From NCBI RefSeq assembly GCF_039544105.1, contig NZ_BAABLA010000003.1: a stretch of 64,000 nt of DNA; one strand, written 5' to 3'. Below, one piece after another: positions 55,871-64,000 of this stretch. The notes under the pieces are model-generated. The model was not told where the DNA came from, did no database searches, and saw nothing but the letters and a program-made list of their open reading frames with translations. The stretch's first letter is position 1, and the number at the start of each line of letters is the position of its first letter. The translations under genes and the position numbers were made by a program. This stretch comes from Haloechinothrix_A salitolerans. GTDB taxonomy: Bacteria; Actinomycetota; Actinomycetes; Mycobacteriales; Pseudonocardiaceae.

Positions 55871-56716
55871 TTACGACTGGACCGTCACCTTGGTGAACTT
55901 CACAGGGATCTGCGGTTTGCCGGTGCCGTCGCCGGTCGGACCCTGCTCACCGATGCCGCCCTTGGCGACCTTGTCCAGCGTGGCCAGGCCCTCGTCGGAG
56001 ATGGTGCCGAACACGGTGTAGTTGGGTTCGAGCTGCGCCTCACCGTAGACAAGGAAGAACTGGCTACCGTTGGTGTCGGGCCCGCTGTTGGCCATCGCGA
56101 CCAACCCTCGGCCGTAGGAGAGCTGGGGGAACGTCTCGTCGGCGAAGGAGTAGCCAGGGCCGCCGCGCCCGCTACCGGTCGGGTCGCCGCACTGCAGCAT
56201 CTGCAGGCCCCGCGTGCCGAGCCGGTGACACTCGCTGCCCTCGTAGAAGTCCTGCTTGACCAGGTTCAGCATGCTGTTGACGGTGCACGGGGCCAGCGAT
56301 CGGTCCAGCGTCAGCCCGATCGGGCCCGCCGTGGTCTCCATCGAGACGTCGATGGTGCCGCGCGCGAGCACCTTCCCGTTCTTCGGCCGATCGACGTCTT
56401 TGGCGGCAGGCTCGGGGCTCTTCTCGTACGAGCAGTCGACCTGCTTCGGCAATGGCTTCGTCCGCTCCGGTACGGGTGCGCGCTCGGACGGGATTTGCAC
56501 GCTTGGCTCCCGAGGCTGTTGCTCGTCGGCCCGCGCGGCGGAGTCGTCGTCGCTCCTGGTCGCGAGGAACACCACAAGGCCCGCCACGATGACGACGGCG
56601 CCAGCGGTGACGGCCGCGCCGATCATCCGGTTGCGCCTCGCGCGCTGTTGCCGGTGCTCGATCTGCCGCTCCAGCTTCCGTTTCGCGGCTTCACGGCGTT
56701 GCTGGTTGGTCGCCAC
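55871..56716 (-). CDS. Membrane-anchored cyclophilin-type peptidyl-prolyl isomerase
   Basis: 281 residues. A basic helical N-terminus (NQQRREAAKRKLERQIEHRQ), one membrane helix (GAAVTAGAVVIVAGLVVFL, about residues 35-53), a Pro-rich linker and an extracellular cyclophilin domain: YEGSECHRLGTRGLQMLQCG has the catalytic Arg, and GSQFFLVYGEAQLEPNYTVF the core. It folds exported proteins. GTG 56716 has GAGGAG at good spacing, better than the GTG two codons upstream. Matches the PpiB position after relA in mycobacteria. Confidence 0.9.
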   Translation of the reverse strand: MATNQQRREAAKRKLERQIEHRQQRARRNRMIGAAVTAGAVVIVAGLVVFLATRSDDDSAARADEQQPREPSVQIPSERAPVPERTKPLPKQVDCSYEKSPEPAAKDVDRPKNGKVLARGTIDVSMETTAGPIGLTLDRSLAPCTVNSMLNLVKQDFYEGSECHRLGTRGLQMLQCGDPTGSGRGGPGYSFADETFPQLSYGRGLVAMANSGPDTNGSQFFLVYGEAQLEPNYTVFGTISDEGLATLDKVAKGGIGEQGPTGDGTGKPQIPVKFTKVTVQS

Positions 56717-56818
56717 GCGCACTCCTCGCCTCTCGGGTCCGGCTTGCGTGTCTGCCGGTCACACAAAACCACGTTGGCGGGATTCTATGGGCACCGCCTG
56801 TGAAGTGGCTGTGGAGGC

Positions 56819-57343
56819 TCAGGTCTCGTCTTTGGTGGCCCGCGTGCGGCCCAATGCCCTGCCGAGCGTCTCCGCCGTGCCCTGGGCGACGCCGAGTCCT
56901 TTCGACAGTAGCCGGATGGAGTCGTTGAGCGCGTTGTTCACCGCGGTCTGGGTCAGTATCGCCCGCGCGAGCTCACCGATCCGGTTGACCGAGTCGTTCA
57001 GCTGGCTGTTCAGTGCCTCCAGCTGCTGTTGCGTCTCGGGGAGTTCCTCGGCGACGAAGGTGCCGATCCGGTCGATCCGGTCCAGCGTCTTCTTGAGCTT
57101 GACGACTTCCTCGAGCAGCACCCCGCCCGGCCGCAGCTGTTCCAGCGTGCGGGCGAGGCTGGGCAGCGCCCCGAGTGCCGCCGAGGTGTCCTCGATGACC
57201 TTCGCCGACGTGTAGATGGTCGCGTCGATGGCGTCGATCGGCCGGGTCACGATCATGTTCACCGTGACGTCGCTGAGCCGTTGCCGTCGCTGGCCGCGTC
57301 CAGTCCATTGCCCACTGCGCTGGCTCATGCTCGGTGTTTCCAT
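56819..57343 (-). CDS. Hypothetical helical protein
   Basis: 174 residues from ATG 57343 (ATG 57328 also possible). After a Gln/Arg-rich opening, the body is helical with heptads: PIDAIDATIYTSAKVIEDTS, EEVVKLKKTLDRIDRIGTFV, ELPETQQQLEALNSQLND. Several hydrophobic faces without a membrane helix suggest a membrane-peripheral or polar-growth coiled coil. No family is recognised; the frame codes well (G/C third positions). Confidence 0.6.
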   Translation of the reverse strand: METPSMSQRSGQWTGRGQRRQRLSDVTVNMIVTRPIDAIDATIYTSAKVIEDTSAALGALPSLARTLEQLRPGGVLLEEVVKLKKTLDRIDRIGTFVAEELPETQQQLEALNSQLNDSVNRIGELARAILTQTAVNNALNDSIRLLSKGLGVAQGTAETLGRALGRTRATKDET

Positions 57344-57523
57344 TCCTGTGTCGGGGCGGCCACGCCCATGTCCCGTGCCGGGGCGGCGCCACCGACTCCG
57401 GCGATGACGACCGTTGCTGCTCGGCCTGACGCCCGCCGCTGCGCGATCCGTCGAGCACCTTAACCGGCGCTGGCTCGTTCTGCCCAACATCGTGTGGCGG
57501 AAGCCATGGGGCGAACTCGCCGC

Positions 57524-59230
57524 TCAGTGGGATTCGACGCCGGGCTCCGGCTGGCGTTCGCGGATAACGATGGCCGCCGCGAGCAGGCTCGTCAGTGGCA
57601 CCGCGGCGACGATGCCGATGCTGCCCGCTAGTGTGCGCAGGATCTCCTGCGCGATGTCCTGCGACGTGAGGATCGAGCCAAGCCCGACCCCGGAGACCGC
57701 CGTGTACAGCAGCACCGGCAGCGCGGCGCCCGCGTACGCGAGGACGAGGGTGTTGACGGCGGATGCGACGTGATCCCTGCCGATGCGTACCCCGGCGTCG
57801 TAGAGGTCGCGCCAGCTCAGCGTCGGGTTCGCCCGTCGCAGCTCCCATATCGCGCTGGCCTGGGTCACGGTGACGTCGTCGAGCACACCGAGCGCGCCGA
57901 TGACCACCCCGGCCAACAGCAGGCCCTGCGTGTCGATGCCGTGGCCGAGCGCCGCGATCAGGTTGCCGGTCTGCTCGTCGAGCCCGGTTAGTCGCGCCAG
58001 CCCGGAGAACACGGCCGAGATGATGCCGATCAGCAGCAGGCTGATCAGCGTGCCGAGCAGCGCCACTGACGTGCGTACCGACACACCGTGGGTGAGATAC
58101 AGCGTGGCGAACATGATGAGTCCGGCGCCGGTGATACCGGTCAGCAGTGGGTCTTCGCCCGCGAGGATGGCGGGCACGACGAACAGACCGAGCACGGCCG
58201 CGCTGACGCCGAGTCCTGCCAGCGCGCGCGCCCCGTGCCAGCGGCCCAGCAGCAGCACGGCCCCGAGGAACACCGCGACCAACATCAGCAACGGCGTGCC
58301 GCGCTGGAAGTCCATGATCAGGTATGCGTCGTCGTTACGAGGGTCCTCGCCGGTGAAGGCCAGCACAACGTCGTCGCCGACGGCGAAGGTGGGCCGCGAC
58401 GGCCCGATCGGCTCGGTCTTGGTGATCACGCTCCCCACGGCGGGGCCGTCGGTGAGAGCGATGTCGAGTCGCAGGCATTGCGGCTCACCCGGGTCGGGCT
58501 GGCTGGGTTGCGCACCTGGTTGTGCTCCTGGCTGGCGCAGGCAGGACCCGAGGGTCGCCGCGGTAACCGTGCCGTCGACGGGCGTCCCTGAGTCGACCGC
58601 GCTGTCCGGTGAGTCTCCAGTGGGAAGCAGGGCGATGAACACCACGAACACCGCGAGCAGGAAGGGCGCCAGCAGTGCCGCGAGCAACATGCGTAGCTGC
58701 TTCGACGCTGGGGGCGGAGGGCCGTGGGCGTGTGTGTGGGCGGGTGTGCCCTGTTCGGGTGGTCCGGTGTGCTCGGACGGCTCCGATTCCGTCGGAGTGT
58801 GCCCTGACGGCCACTGCGGCTCCGGTGCGGTCTGTGGCGGCTCGGCTCGATCGGGCGGACTCGGCGGCCCGGCGGTCTGCGGAGGTCGCGGTGACCTAGG
58901 CGGCGCGGCCGGCGTCGTGGGCTTGGTGGCGGGGCCGTCGACGTCCGCGGTTGGCTCGATATACCGGTGTCGCCGCCGAGGACGTCGCTGTTGGTCGCGA
59001 GGCTGCTGCTCTCGCTGCCGATGTGGCTCGCGCTCCGCGGGGCGTCGCCGCTGTCCCGGCTGTGGCTCAGGAGCGTCCTCTGGCTTCCGACGTCGACCGC
59101 CCTCCCCGGGCACCCGTCGGGGTGGCTGCCCCGCTGCCGCGTCTGGAATCCGTGGGATGGGCCTGGTCTCGGCCTCGTTGTCGCCACGGCGGTCGGCGCG
59201 GCGCCGTCTGCCGTCCCGGGGTGATGTCAC
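57524..59230 (-). CDS. YibE/F-like membrane protein with a long Pro-rich N-terminus
   Basis: 568 residues. The first ~180 are Pro/Arg/Gln-rich and probably disordered; ~8 membrane helices follow, including LLVGVFLGAVLLLGRWHGAR-type segments and GVLDDVTVTQASAIWELRRA, a YibE/F hallmark. The family is a predicted multi-pass transporter of unknown substrate. GTG 59230 has GGATGG upstream. Divergent from aspS; the shared 124 bases contain the aspS promoter but no clear operator. Confidence 0.8.
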   Translation of the reverse strand: MTSPRDGRRRRADRRGDNEAETRPIPRIPDAAAGQPPRRVPGEGGRRRKPEDAPEPQPGQRRRPAEREPHRQREQQPRDQQRRPRRRHRYIEPTADVDGPATKPTTPAAPPRSPRPPQTAGPPSPPDRAEPPQTAPEPQWPSGHTPTESEPSEHTGPPEQGTPAHTHAHGPPPPASKQLRMLLAALLAPFLLAVFVVFIALLPTGDSPDSAVDSGTPVDGTVTAATLGSCLRQPGAQPGAQPSQPDPGEPQCLRLDIALTDGPAVGSVITKTEPIGPSRPTFAVGDDVVLAFTGEDPRNDDAYLIMDFQRGTPLLMLVAVFLGAVLLLGRWHGARALAGLGVSAAVLGLFVVPAILAGEDPLLTGITGAGLIMFATLYLTHGVSVRTSVALLGTLISLLLIGIISAVFSGLARLTGLDEQTGNLIAALGHGIDTQGLLLAGVVIGALGVLDDVTVTQASAIWELRRANPTLSWRDLYDAGVRIGRDHVASAVNTLVLAYAGAALPVLLYTAVSGVGLGSILTSQDIAQEILRTLAGSIGIVAAVPLTSLLAAAIVIRERQPEPGVESH

Positions 59231-59354
59231 GGTTCCATCCTGCGGGACCGGACGTCGTTCGTGCCAGGTGACCGGCGAGAACCGGGCGTTCGTTAACCTT
59301 GCCACTAGTGCCCATCCCGCCGACCCCGATCGACTCAGAGAGTGAGCTACGCCC

Positions 59355-61124
59355 GTGCTTCGCACCCACGACGCAGGCAGTTTGCGTGCCGACCACGCCG
59401 GAACCACCGTCACCCTCGCTGGATGGGTGGCGCGCAGGCGTGATCACGGTGGGGTGATCTTCATCGACCTGCGAGACGCCACCGGAGTCGCGCAGGTGGT
59501 GTTCCGTGAAGGCGAGATGGCCGAGCGCGCTCATGGCCTGCGCTCGGAGTTTTGCGTGCGGGTCGTCGGTGAGGTGTCCCCGCGCCCTGAGGGAAACGAA
59601 AACCCCGAGATCGCGACCGGCGCGATCGAGGTGCTGGTCACCGAGCTGGAGATCCTCTCGGAGTCGGCCGCGCTGCCGTTCCCGATCGACGACAGGGTCG
59701 ACGTAGGTGAGGAGACCCGGCTCAAGCACCGCTACCTTGACCTGCGCCGCAGCGGCCCCGCGACGGCGATGCGGCTGCGCAGCGAGGTGAACCGCGTCGC
59801 GCGCGAGCTGCTGCACGACGAAGGGTTCGTCGAGGTCGAGACGCCGACCATGACGCGCTCCACCCCGGAGGGCGCGCGTGACTTCGTGATTCCCGCGCGA
59901 CTCAAGCCCGGCAGTTGGTACGCGTTGCCGCAGTCGCCACAGCTGTTCAAGCAGTTGCTCATGGTCGGCGGCATCGAGCGTTACTTCCAGATCGCGCGTT
60001 GCTATCGCGACGAGGATTTCCGCGCCGACCGGCAGCCGGAGTTCACCCAGCTCGACGTCGAGATGAGCTTCGTTGACCAGAATGACGTGATCGCGCTGAG
60101 CGAGCGAGTCATCGCCGCGTTGTGGCGGCTCACGGGGCACGAGGTGACGCTGCCGATCCCGCGCATCACCTACGCCGAGGCGATGGCCAAGTACGGCACC
60201 GACAAGCCGGACCTGCGCTTCGACCTCGAGATCACCGAGATGACCGACTACTTCGCCAACACCCCGTTTCGGGTGTTCCAGGCACCCTACGTCGGTGCCG
60301 TGGTGATGGCCGGTGGCGCCGATCAGCCGCGCAGGCAGCTCGACGCCTGGCAGGAGTGGGCCAAGCAGCGCGGCGCGAAGGGGCTGGCCTACGTGCTCGT
60401 CGCCGAGGACGGCACGCTCGGCGGCCCGGTCGCCAAGAACCTGTCCGAGTCGGAGCGCGAGGGCCTGGTCGACGCGGTGGGCGCCAAGCCAGGCGACTGC
60501 GTCTTCTTCGCCGCTGGTCCGGCCCACGAGGCGCGCGCACTGCTGGGCGCTGCGCGCGACGAGATCGGTCACCGGCTCGGGCTGATCGACCCGGACGCCT
60601 GGTCGTTCGTGTGGGTGGTCGACGCGCCGCTGTTCGAGCCAGCGGGCGCGACCGACGACGTCGCCGTCGGCCACGGCGAGTGGACCGCGGTACATCATGC
60701 CTTCACCGCGCCGAAACCGGAGTGGGCTGACAAGTTCGACACCGACCCGGGTAGCGCGCTGTCGGATGCCTACGACATCGTCTGCAACGGCAACGAGATC
60801 GGTGGCGGTTCGATCCGTATCCACCGCGCCGACGTGCAGAAGCGCGTGTTCGAGGTGATGGGCGTGACCGACGAGGAGGCGCGGGAGAAGTTCGGCTTCC
60901 TGCTGGACGCCTTCGCGTATGGCGCCCCGCCACACGGCGGCATCGCGTTCGGCTGGGACCGCATCGTCATGCTGCTGGCGGGGGCCGAGTCGCTGCGGGA
61001 CGTCATCGCGTTCCCCAAGACCGGCGGCGGCTACGATCCGCTCACCGGCGCGCCAGCGCCAATCACCGCGCAGCAGCGCAAGGAGGCCGGCGTCGACGTC
61101 AAGCCACCCAAGCCCGGTAGCTAA
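59355..61124 (+). CDS. aspS: Aspartyl-tRNA synthetase
   Basis: 589 residues, bacterial length with the GAD insertion. GWVARRRDHGGVIFIDLRDA (anticodon OB fold), RYLDLRRSGPATAMRLRSEV, TPEGARDFVIPARL, ARCYRDEDFRADRQPEFTQL (motif 2) and GIAFGWDRIVMLLAG (motif 3) are complete. It charges tRNA-Asp; whether it also charges tRNA-Asn cannot be decided here. GTG 59355. Same neighbourhood as in mycobacteria. Confidence 0.96.
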   Translation: MLRTHDAGSLRADHAGTTVTLAGWVARRRDHGGVIFIDLRDATGVAQVVFREGEMAERAHGLRSEFCVRVVGEVSPRPEGNENPEIATGAIEVLVTELEILSESAALPFPIDDRVDVGEETRLKHRYLDLRRSGPATAMRLRSEVNRVARELLHDEGFVEVETPTMTRSTPEGARDFVIPARLKPGSWYALPQSPQLFKQLLMVGGIERYFQIARCYRDEDFRADRQPEFTQLDVEMSFVDQNDVIALSERVIAALWRLTGHEVTLPIPRITYAEAMAKYGTDKPDLRFDLEITEMTDYFANTPFRVFQAPYVGAVVMAGGADQPRRQLDAWQEWAKQRGAKGLAYVLVAEDGTLGGPVAKNLSESEREGLVDAVGAKPGDCVFFAAGPAHEARALLGAARDEIGHRLGLIDPDAWSFVWVVDAPLFEPAGATDDVAVGHGEWTAVHHAFTAPKPEWADKFDTDPGSALSDAYDIVCNGNEIGGGSIRIHRADVQKRVFEVMGVTDEEAREKFGFLLDAFAYGAPPHGGIAFGWDRIVMLLAGAESLRDVIAFPKTGGGYDPLTGAPAPITAQQRKEAGVDVKPPKPGS

Positions 61125-61132
61125 CCGCGAGC

Positions 61133-61642
61133 TCAGCCCCGCAGGCGAGGTGCATGGGACTCCGGCGCGTCGACCGGCACGCCGTCGTCCAGCGCGGTGG
61201 CGAGCGTCTCCGCCCACGTCACCAGCGACGCGACGGCGATCCCGTGCGGCGGCTGCTCGGCGTAGGGACCGATGTGCTCCGCACCGCGCCGCAACAGCCG
61301 CGCGCCGCCGACCACGTTGCCGCGCGCCGCGTGGGTGAGCCCGACCGCGAGCTGTGCGAGCCCCTTCCACAGCGCGCGCTCCTCGTCGTGCTCGGTGGAC
61401 TTCCATGCGTCCTCGAACACCTCGTGCGCGTGGAACGGCTTACCCTCGTCCAGCAGGCGCTGGGCTTCGTCAATGGTGCGGGCGGGGGAGCGTGTTACAC
61501 CTTCGGGCTGTCGCTCGACCCCGGGGGTGCCGTAGGGCAGTGGCCTGCCCAAACCGTCCCGTGGCCTGGCGTTTCGTGCCCTGCCCTCGGGATCGCGGTC
61601 GCGGTCGGGCTGGTTGTGCTGTGACTGTTTGGTGCTTCTCAT
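61133..61642 (-). CDS. DUF309 family protein
   Basis: 169 residues. A disordered basic N-terminal half (about 70 residues) precedes EAQRLLDEGKPFHAHEVFED, AWKSTEHDEERALWKGLAQL and AVGLTHAARGNVVGGARLLR, the DUF309 helical pattern with the HAHEVFE motif. ATG 61642 was taken over an upstream one 19 codons earlier. Function unknown; convergent with aspS, nine bases apart, and divergent from the kinase-like gene. Confidence 0.8.
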   Translation of the reverse strand: MRSTKQSQHNQPDRDRDPEGRARNARPRDGLGRPLPYGTPGVERQPEGVTRSPARTIDEAQRLLDEGKPFHAHEVFEDAWKSTEHDEERALWKGLAQLAVGLTHAARGNVVGGARLLRRGAEHIGPYAEQPPHGIAVASLVTWAETLATALDDGVPVDAPESHAPRLRG

Positions 61643-61674
61643 CGCGACTTCCACGCTAGTAGGCTCCCCTGCTG

Positions 61675-62862
61675 ATGCACGTGGACACCTCCTCCGCACA
61701 GGACGACGAACGGGTCGACGGCGAATCGCATGGCAACGCTCTTGCCGCGGCGCTCGACGCCGCCGAGTTGGCGCTGGCCAACCGGTTCGGGTCGGCCATC
61801 ACGTTGTCCAAGCCGGAAGACCTCGCTGGGAGCGGGCCGGCCGTCGTCGTGCGCGCCACCGTGGCGTCCTCGCCGTTCTCCCTGCCACGCACGCTGGTGA
61901 TCAAACACTACCCGGAGCCGGACGACGACGCGAGCGACCCGTTCGCGGCCGAGGCGGTCAGCTACCAGCTCTTCACGGCGTTGACCTCGGAAGACAGGAT
62001 GTGTCCCGAACTGCTCGGCCACGACGTCAATCACCGGGTGCTTGTGCTCTCCGACCTCGGCAGCGCACCGACGCTGGCGGACAAGCTGCGCATGAGCGAC
62101 GCACGGGTCGCGGAGGGCACCCTGCTGTCCTGGGCGCGGGCGTTGGGCAGGATGCACGCCACGACCGCACACCGGGAGGCGGACTTCAACGCGCTGCTGC
62201 GCCGATTCGGTGGCCAACCGGCGAGCGAAGACACCGAGGCGGCCGACTCCGCCGACGAGCTACCCGGCGTGCTGTCGGACGTACTCGGTGTCGCGACGCC
62301 TGAGGCGGTCGCCGAGCGGGTCAGGCTGGCATCACGACGGCTTGACGAAGGCGAGTATCGGGCGTTCTCCCCTGTCGACCTCGCTCCGGAGAACAACCTC
62401 GTCACGAGCGACGGGGTGCGGTTCCTCGACTTCGAGCACGGCCGTGTCCGCAACGCCATGATCGACGTCGCGCACCTCAGGGTGCCGTTCGCGTTCTGGC
62501 GTGGCGCGCTCGCGCTGCCCGCGGGGATGAGCGAGGCGATGATCGCGGCGTGGCGTGCCGAGGTGACCGGGATCTGGCCACGACTGGCCGACGACGACGA
62601 GTTCGCCAGCGCGCTGCTGGACAGCCACATCGCGTGCGTGTGGACGCAAACCGCACGCGAACTGCCCGGCCTTACTGACGCGAGCGACACCGGCTCGACC
62701 AGCAGGGCCGCCGCGCTGGAGTCGTGGTGGCGTGAGCTGGCGGCCAGGGCGGATCATTCGGATACCGACGGGATCGCGGAACACGCCGCCAGCGTCGCGG
62801 CGGCGATCGAGCGGCGGTTCGGCCCCGGTCTCGAACTCGCGCTGTACCCGGCGTTCCGGTAG
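61675..62862 (+). CDS. Divergent aminoglycoside-phosphotransferase-like kinase fold protein
   Basis: 395 residues. LVIKHYPEPDDDASDPFAAE contains the ATP-site Lys, VLVLSDLGSAPTLADKL the hinge. The catalytic loop reads SPVDLAPENNLV where the usual HxDxxxxN His is Ser, and the metal-binding segment is LDFEHG. The C-terminal helical part is large. It may phosphorylate a small molecule or have lost activity. Alone between DUF309 and rarA; no resistance role can be claimed. Confidence 0.6.
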   Translation: MHVDTSSAQDDERVDGESHGNALAAALDAAELALANRFGSAITLSKPEDLAGSGPAVVVRATVASSPFSLPRTLVIKHYPEPDDDASDPFAAEAVSYQLFTALTSEDRMCPELLGHDVNHRVLVLSDLGSAPTLADKLRMSDARVAEGTLLSWARALGRMHATTAHREADFNALLRRFGGQPASEDTEAADSADELPGVLSDVLGVATPEAVAERVRLASRRLDEGEYRAFSPVDLAPENNLVTSDGVRFLDFEHGRVRNAMIDVAHLRVPFAFWRGALALPAGMSEAMIAAWRAEVTGIWPRLADDDEFASALLDSHIACVWTQTARELPGLTDASDTGSTSRAAALESWWRELAARADHSDTDGIAEHAASVAAAIERRFGPGLELALYPAFR

Positions 62863-62897
62863 TCCGGCGCGTCGGTGCCACGCGGTAGCGTTGAGCC

Positions 62898-64000
62898 GTG
62901 CAGGACGAACTGTTCACCGTCAACCGGGACGTGACCGACCCAGGCGAACACACCACCGAGGGTGTGCCCGACCCCGCCGCGCCGCTCGCGGTGCGGATGC
63001 GCCCGCGCGGCCTCGACGACGTCATCGGCCAGGCACACCTGCTTGGCGAGGGCGCCCCATTGCGCAGGCTGGTGGAAGGCGCGGCGCCCGCGTCGGTGAT
63101 CCTGTTCGGCCCACCCGGCACCGGCAAGACCACGCTCGCCTACCTGATGGCTGGCGCGACCGGACGTCGGTTCGTGGCGCTCTCGGCGTTGTCGTCCGGA
63201 GTCAAGGAGGTGCGCGGCGTGATCGACGCCGCCCGCCGTAGGCGTTCCCACGCCGCAGAGGACACCGTGCTGTTCATCGACGAGGTGCACCGGTTCTCCA
63301 AGACCCAGCAGGACGCGTTACTCGGCGCGGTGGAGGATCGCACGGTATTGCTGGTCGCGGCGACAACGGAAAACCCGTCGTTCTCGGTGGTCTCCCCACT
63401 GCTGTCGCGGTCGCTCGTGCTGCAACTGCGCTCACTGACCGACGAAGACATCAGCGAGGTCATCACCCGTGCCCTTACCGACGAGCGTGGTCTCGGCGGT
63501 GCGTATGACCTCGACGACGACGCTCGCGCCCATCTGGTGCGGCTCGCTGGCGGGGACGCGCGGCGGGCACTGACGGCGTTGGAAGCCGCCGCCGACGCCG
63601 TGACCGACGACACCGACGCCACCGGCGAGCGCCCCAGCATTTCGTTAGCCACGGTGGAGGCCACCGTCGACAAGGCCGCCGTGCGCTACGACCGGGACGG
63701 CGATCAGCACTACGACGTCATCAGCGCGTTCATCAAGTCGATCCGAGGTTCGGACGTCGACGCGGCGCTGCACTACCTGGCGCGCATGGTCGAGGCGGGG
63801 GAGGATCCGCGCTTCATCGCGCGCAGGCTCGTGGTGCACGCCAGCGAGGACATCGGCATGGCCGATCCGACGGCGCTGCAGGCCGCGGTGGCCGCCGCGC
63901 ACGCGGTGCAGTTCATCGGGATGCCCGAGGGCAGGCTCGCGCTGGCGCAGGCCACGGTGCACCTGGCGACCGCGCCGAAGTCCAACGCCGTGATCAGCGG
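62898..64000 (+). CDS. rarA: Replication-associated recombination protein A (RarA/MgsA), cut by window edge
   Basis: About 367 residues visible from a GTG at 62898; the frame runs off the window. Walker A GPPGTGKTTLAYLM (residue about 72), Walker B VLFIDEVHRFSKTQQDALL (about 125), sensor ATTENPSFSVVSPLLSRS and AGGDARRALTALE match RarA, an AAA+ clamp-loader-like protein acting at stalled forks. The motif DVISAFIKSIRGSDVDAALHY starts its tetramerisation domain. alaS would be expected further right by analogy with mycobacteria. Confidence 0.92.
   Translation, partial: MQDELFTVNRDVTDPGEHTTEGVPDPAAPLAVRMRPRGLDDVIGQAHLLGEGAPLRRLVEGAAPASVILFGPPGTGKTTLAYLMAGATGRRFVALSALSSGVKEVRGVIDAARRRRSHAAEDTVLFIDEVHRFSKTQQDALLGAVEDRTVLLVAATTENPSFSVVSPLLSRSLVLQLRSLTDEDISEVITRALTDERGLGGAYDLDDDARAHLVRLAGGDARRALTALEAAADAVTDDTDATGERPSISLATVEATVDKAAVRYDRDGDQHYDVISAFIKSIRGSDVDAALHYLARMVEAGEDPRFIARRLVVHASEDIGMADPTALQAAVAAAHAVQFIGMPEGRLALAQATVHLATAPKSNAVIS

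Noticed and set aside
59067..61406. 779-codon minus-strand frame opposite aspS
   Set aside because: Antisense shadow of aspS with low-complexity composition.
1..64000. CRISPR arrays, rRNA genes or a complete tRNA gene
   Set aside because: No regularly spaced repeats, no rRNA sequence, and only the 3' tRNA-Val fragment was found on reading both strands.

Overview
The window is high-GC actinobacterial chromosome, most likely from a Pseudonocardiaceae-type organism. Reasons: strongly G/C-ending codons with frequent GTG starts; F420-dependent glucose-6-phosphate dehydrogenase; a mycothiol-type maleylpyruvate isomerase; phosphatidylinositol mannoside (PIM) synthesis genes; and a housekeeping order (thrS-HIT-pgsA-acyltransferase-pimA, pdxS/pdxT, yebC, ruvCAB, yajC-secDF, relA, cyclophilin, aspS, rarA) that parallels the mycobacterial Rv2614c-Rv2559c order. 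The genus cannot be fixed from sequence alone.

Layout. 1-4.4 kb: right end of an integrated mobile element (AICE-like). It holds an IS256-type transposase remnant, a minus-strand run of five small tightly packed genes including HTH proteins, an HTH-Nudix fusion with a degraded Nudix box, an intact Nudix hydrolase and an XRE regulator. It ends at a 48-bp 3' fragment of tRNA-Val(GAC) followed by a perfect hairpin, read here as attR. 4.7-6.0 kb: small chromosomal genes (DNA-alkylation-repeat protein, an orphan response-regulator output domain). 6.0-19.4 kb: catabolic island. A PaaX-family regulator lies among a sodium/solute symporter with a small partner protein, a large secreted esterase, and a six-gene operon joined by 4-nt overlaps: flavin monooxygenase, ADP-forming acyl-CoA synthetase-like protein, salicylate-type AMP ligase, gentisate dioxygenase, fumarylpyruvate hydrolase and maleylpyruvate isomerase. 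Together these would take salicylate through salicylyl-CoA and gentisate to central metabolites. Related operator-like palindromes precede three of its transcription units.

19.4-24.6 kb: siderophore uptake (two permeases, ATPase, lipoprotein receptor, siderophore-interacting reductase) with two good IdeR/DtxR boxes. 24.6-30.3 kb: mixed genes (cation efflux, orphan 2-oxoglutarate oxygenase, Fgd, Dps, DUF3140, nitroreductase). 30.4-40.5 kb: thrS, PIM lipid synthesis, EF-G-like GTPase, pdxS. 40.5-44 kb: an insertion between pdxS and pdxT carrying a cupin regulator with AzlCD exporter and a TetR/NTF2-like pair, both with clear palindromic operators. 44-64 kb: pdxT, yebC (preceded by a micro-ORF copying its start), LexA-boxed ruvCAB, Sec components, relA, a cyclophilin/enoyl-CoA hydratase unit, a YibE/F-like membrane protein, aspS and the 5' part of rarA.

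The most unusual signal is a 27-nt block, nearly identical in three copies, placed exactly at the start codons of three acyl-CoA-related reading frames (13,076; 15,157; 55,846 minus). It forms a small hairpin, uses codons atypical for this genome, and varies in the loop even when that changes the encoded residue. This suggests an RNA- or DNA-level element rather than a conserved peptide.
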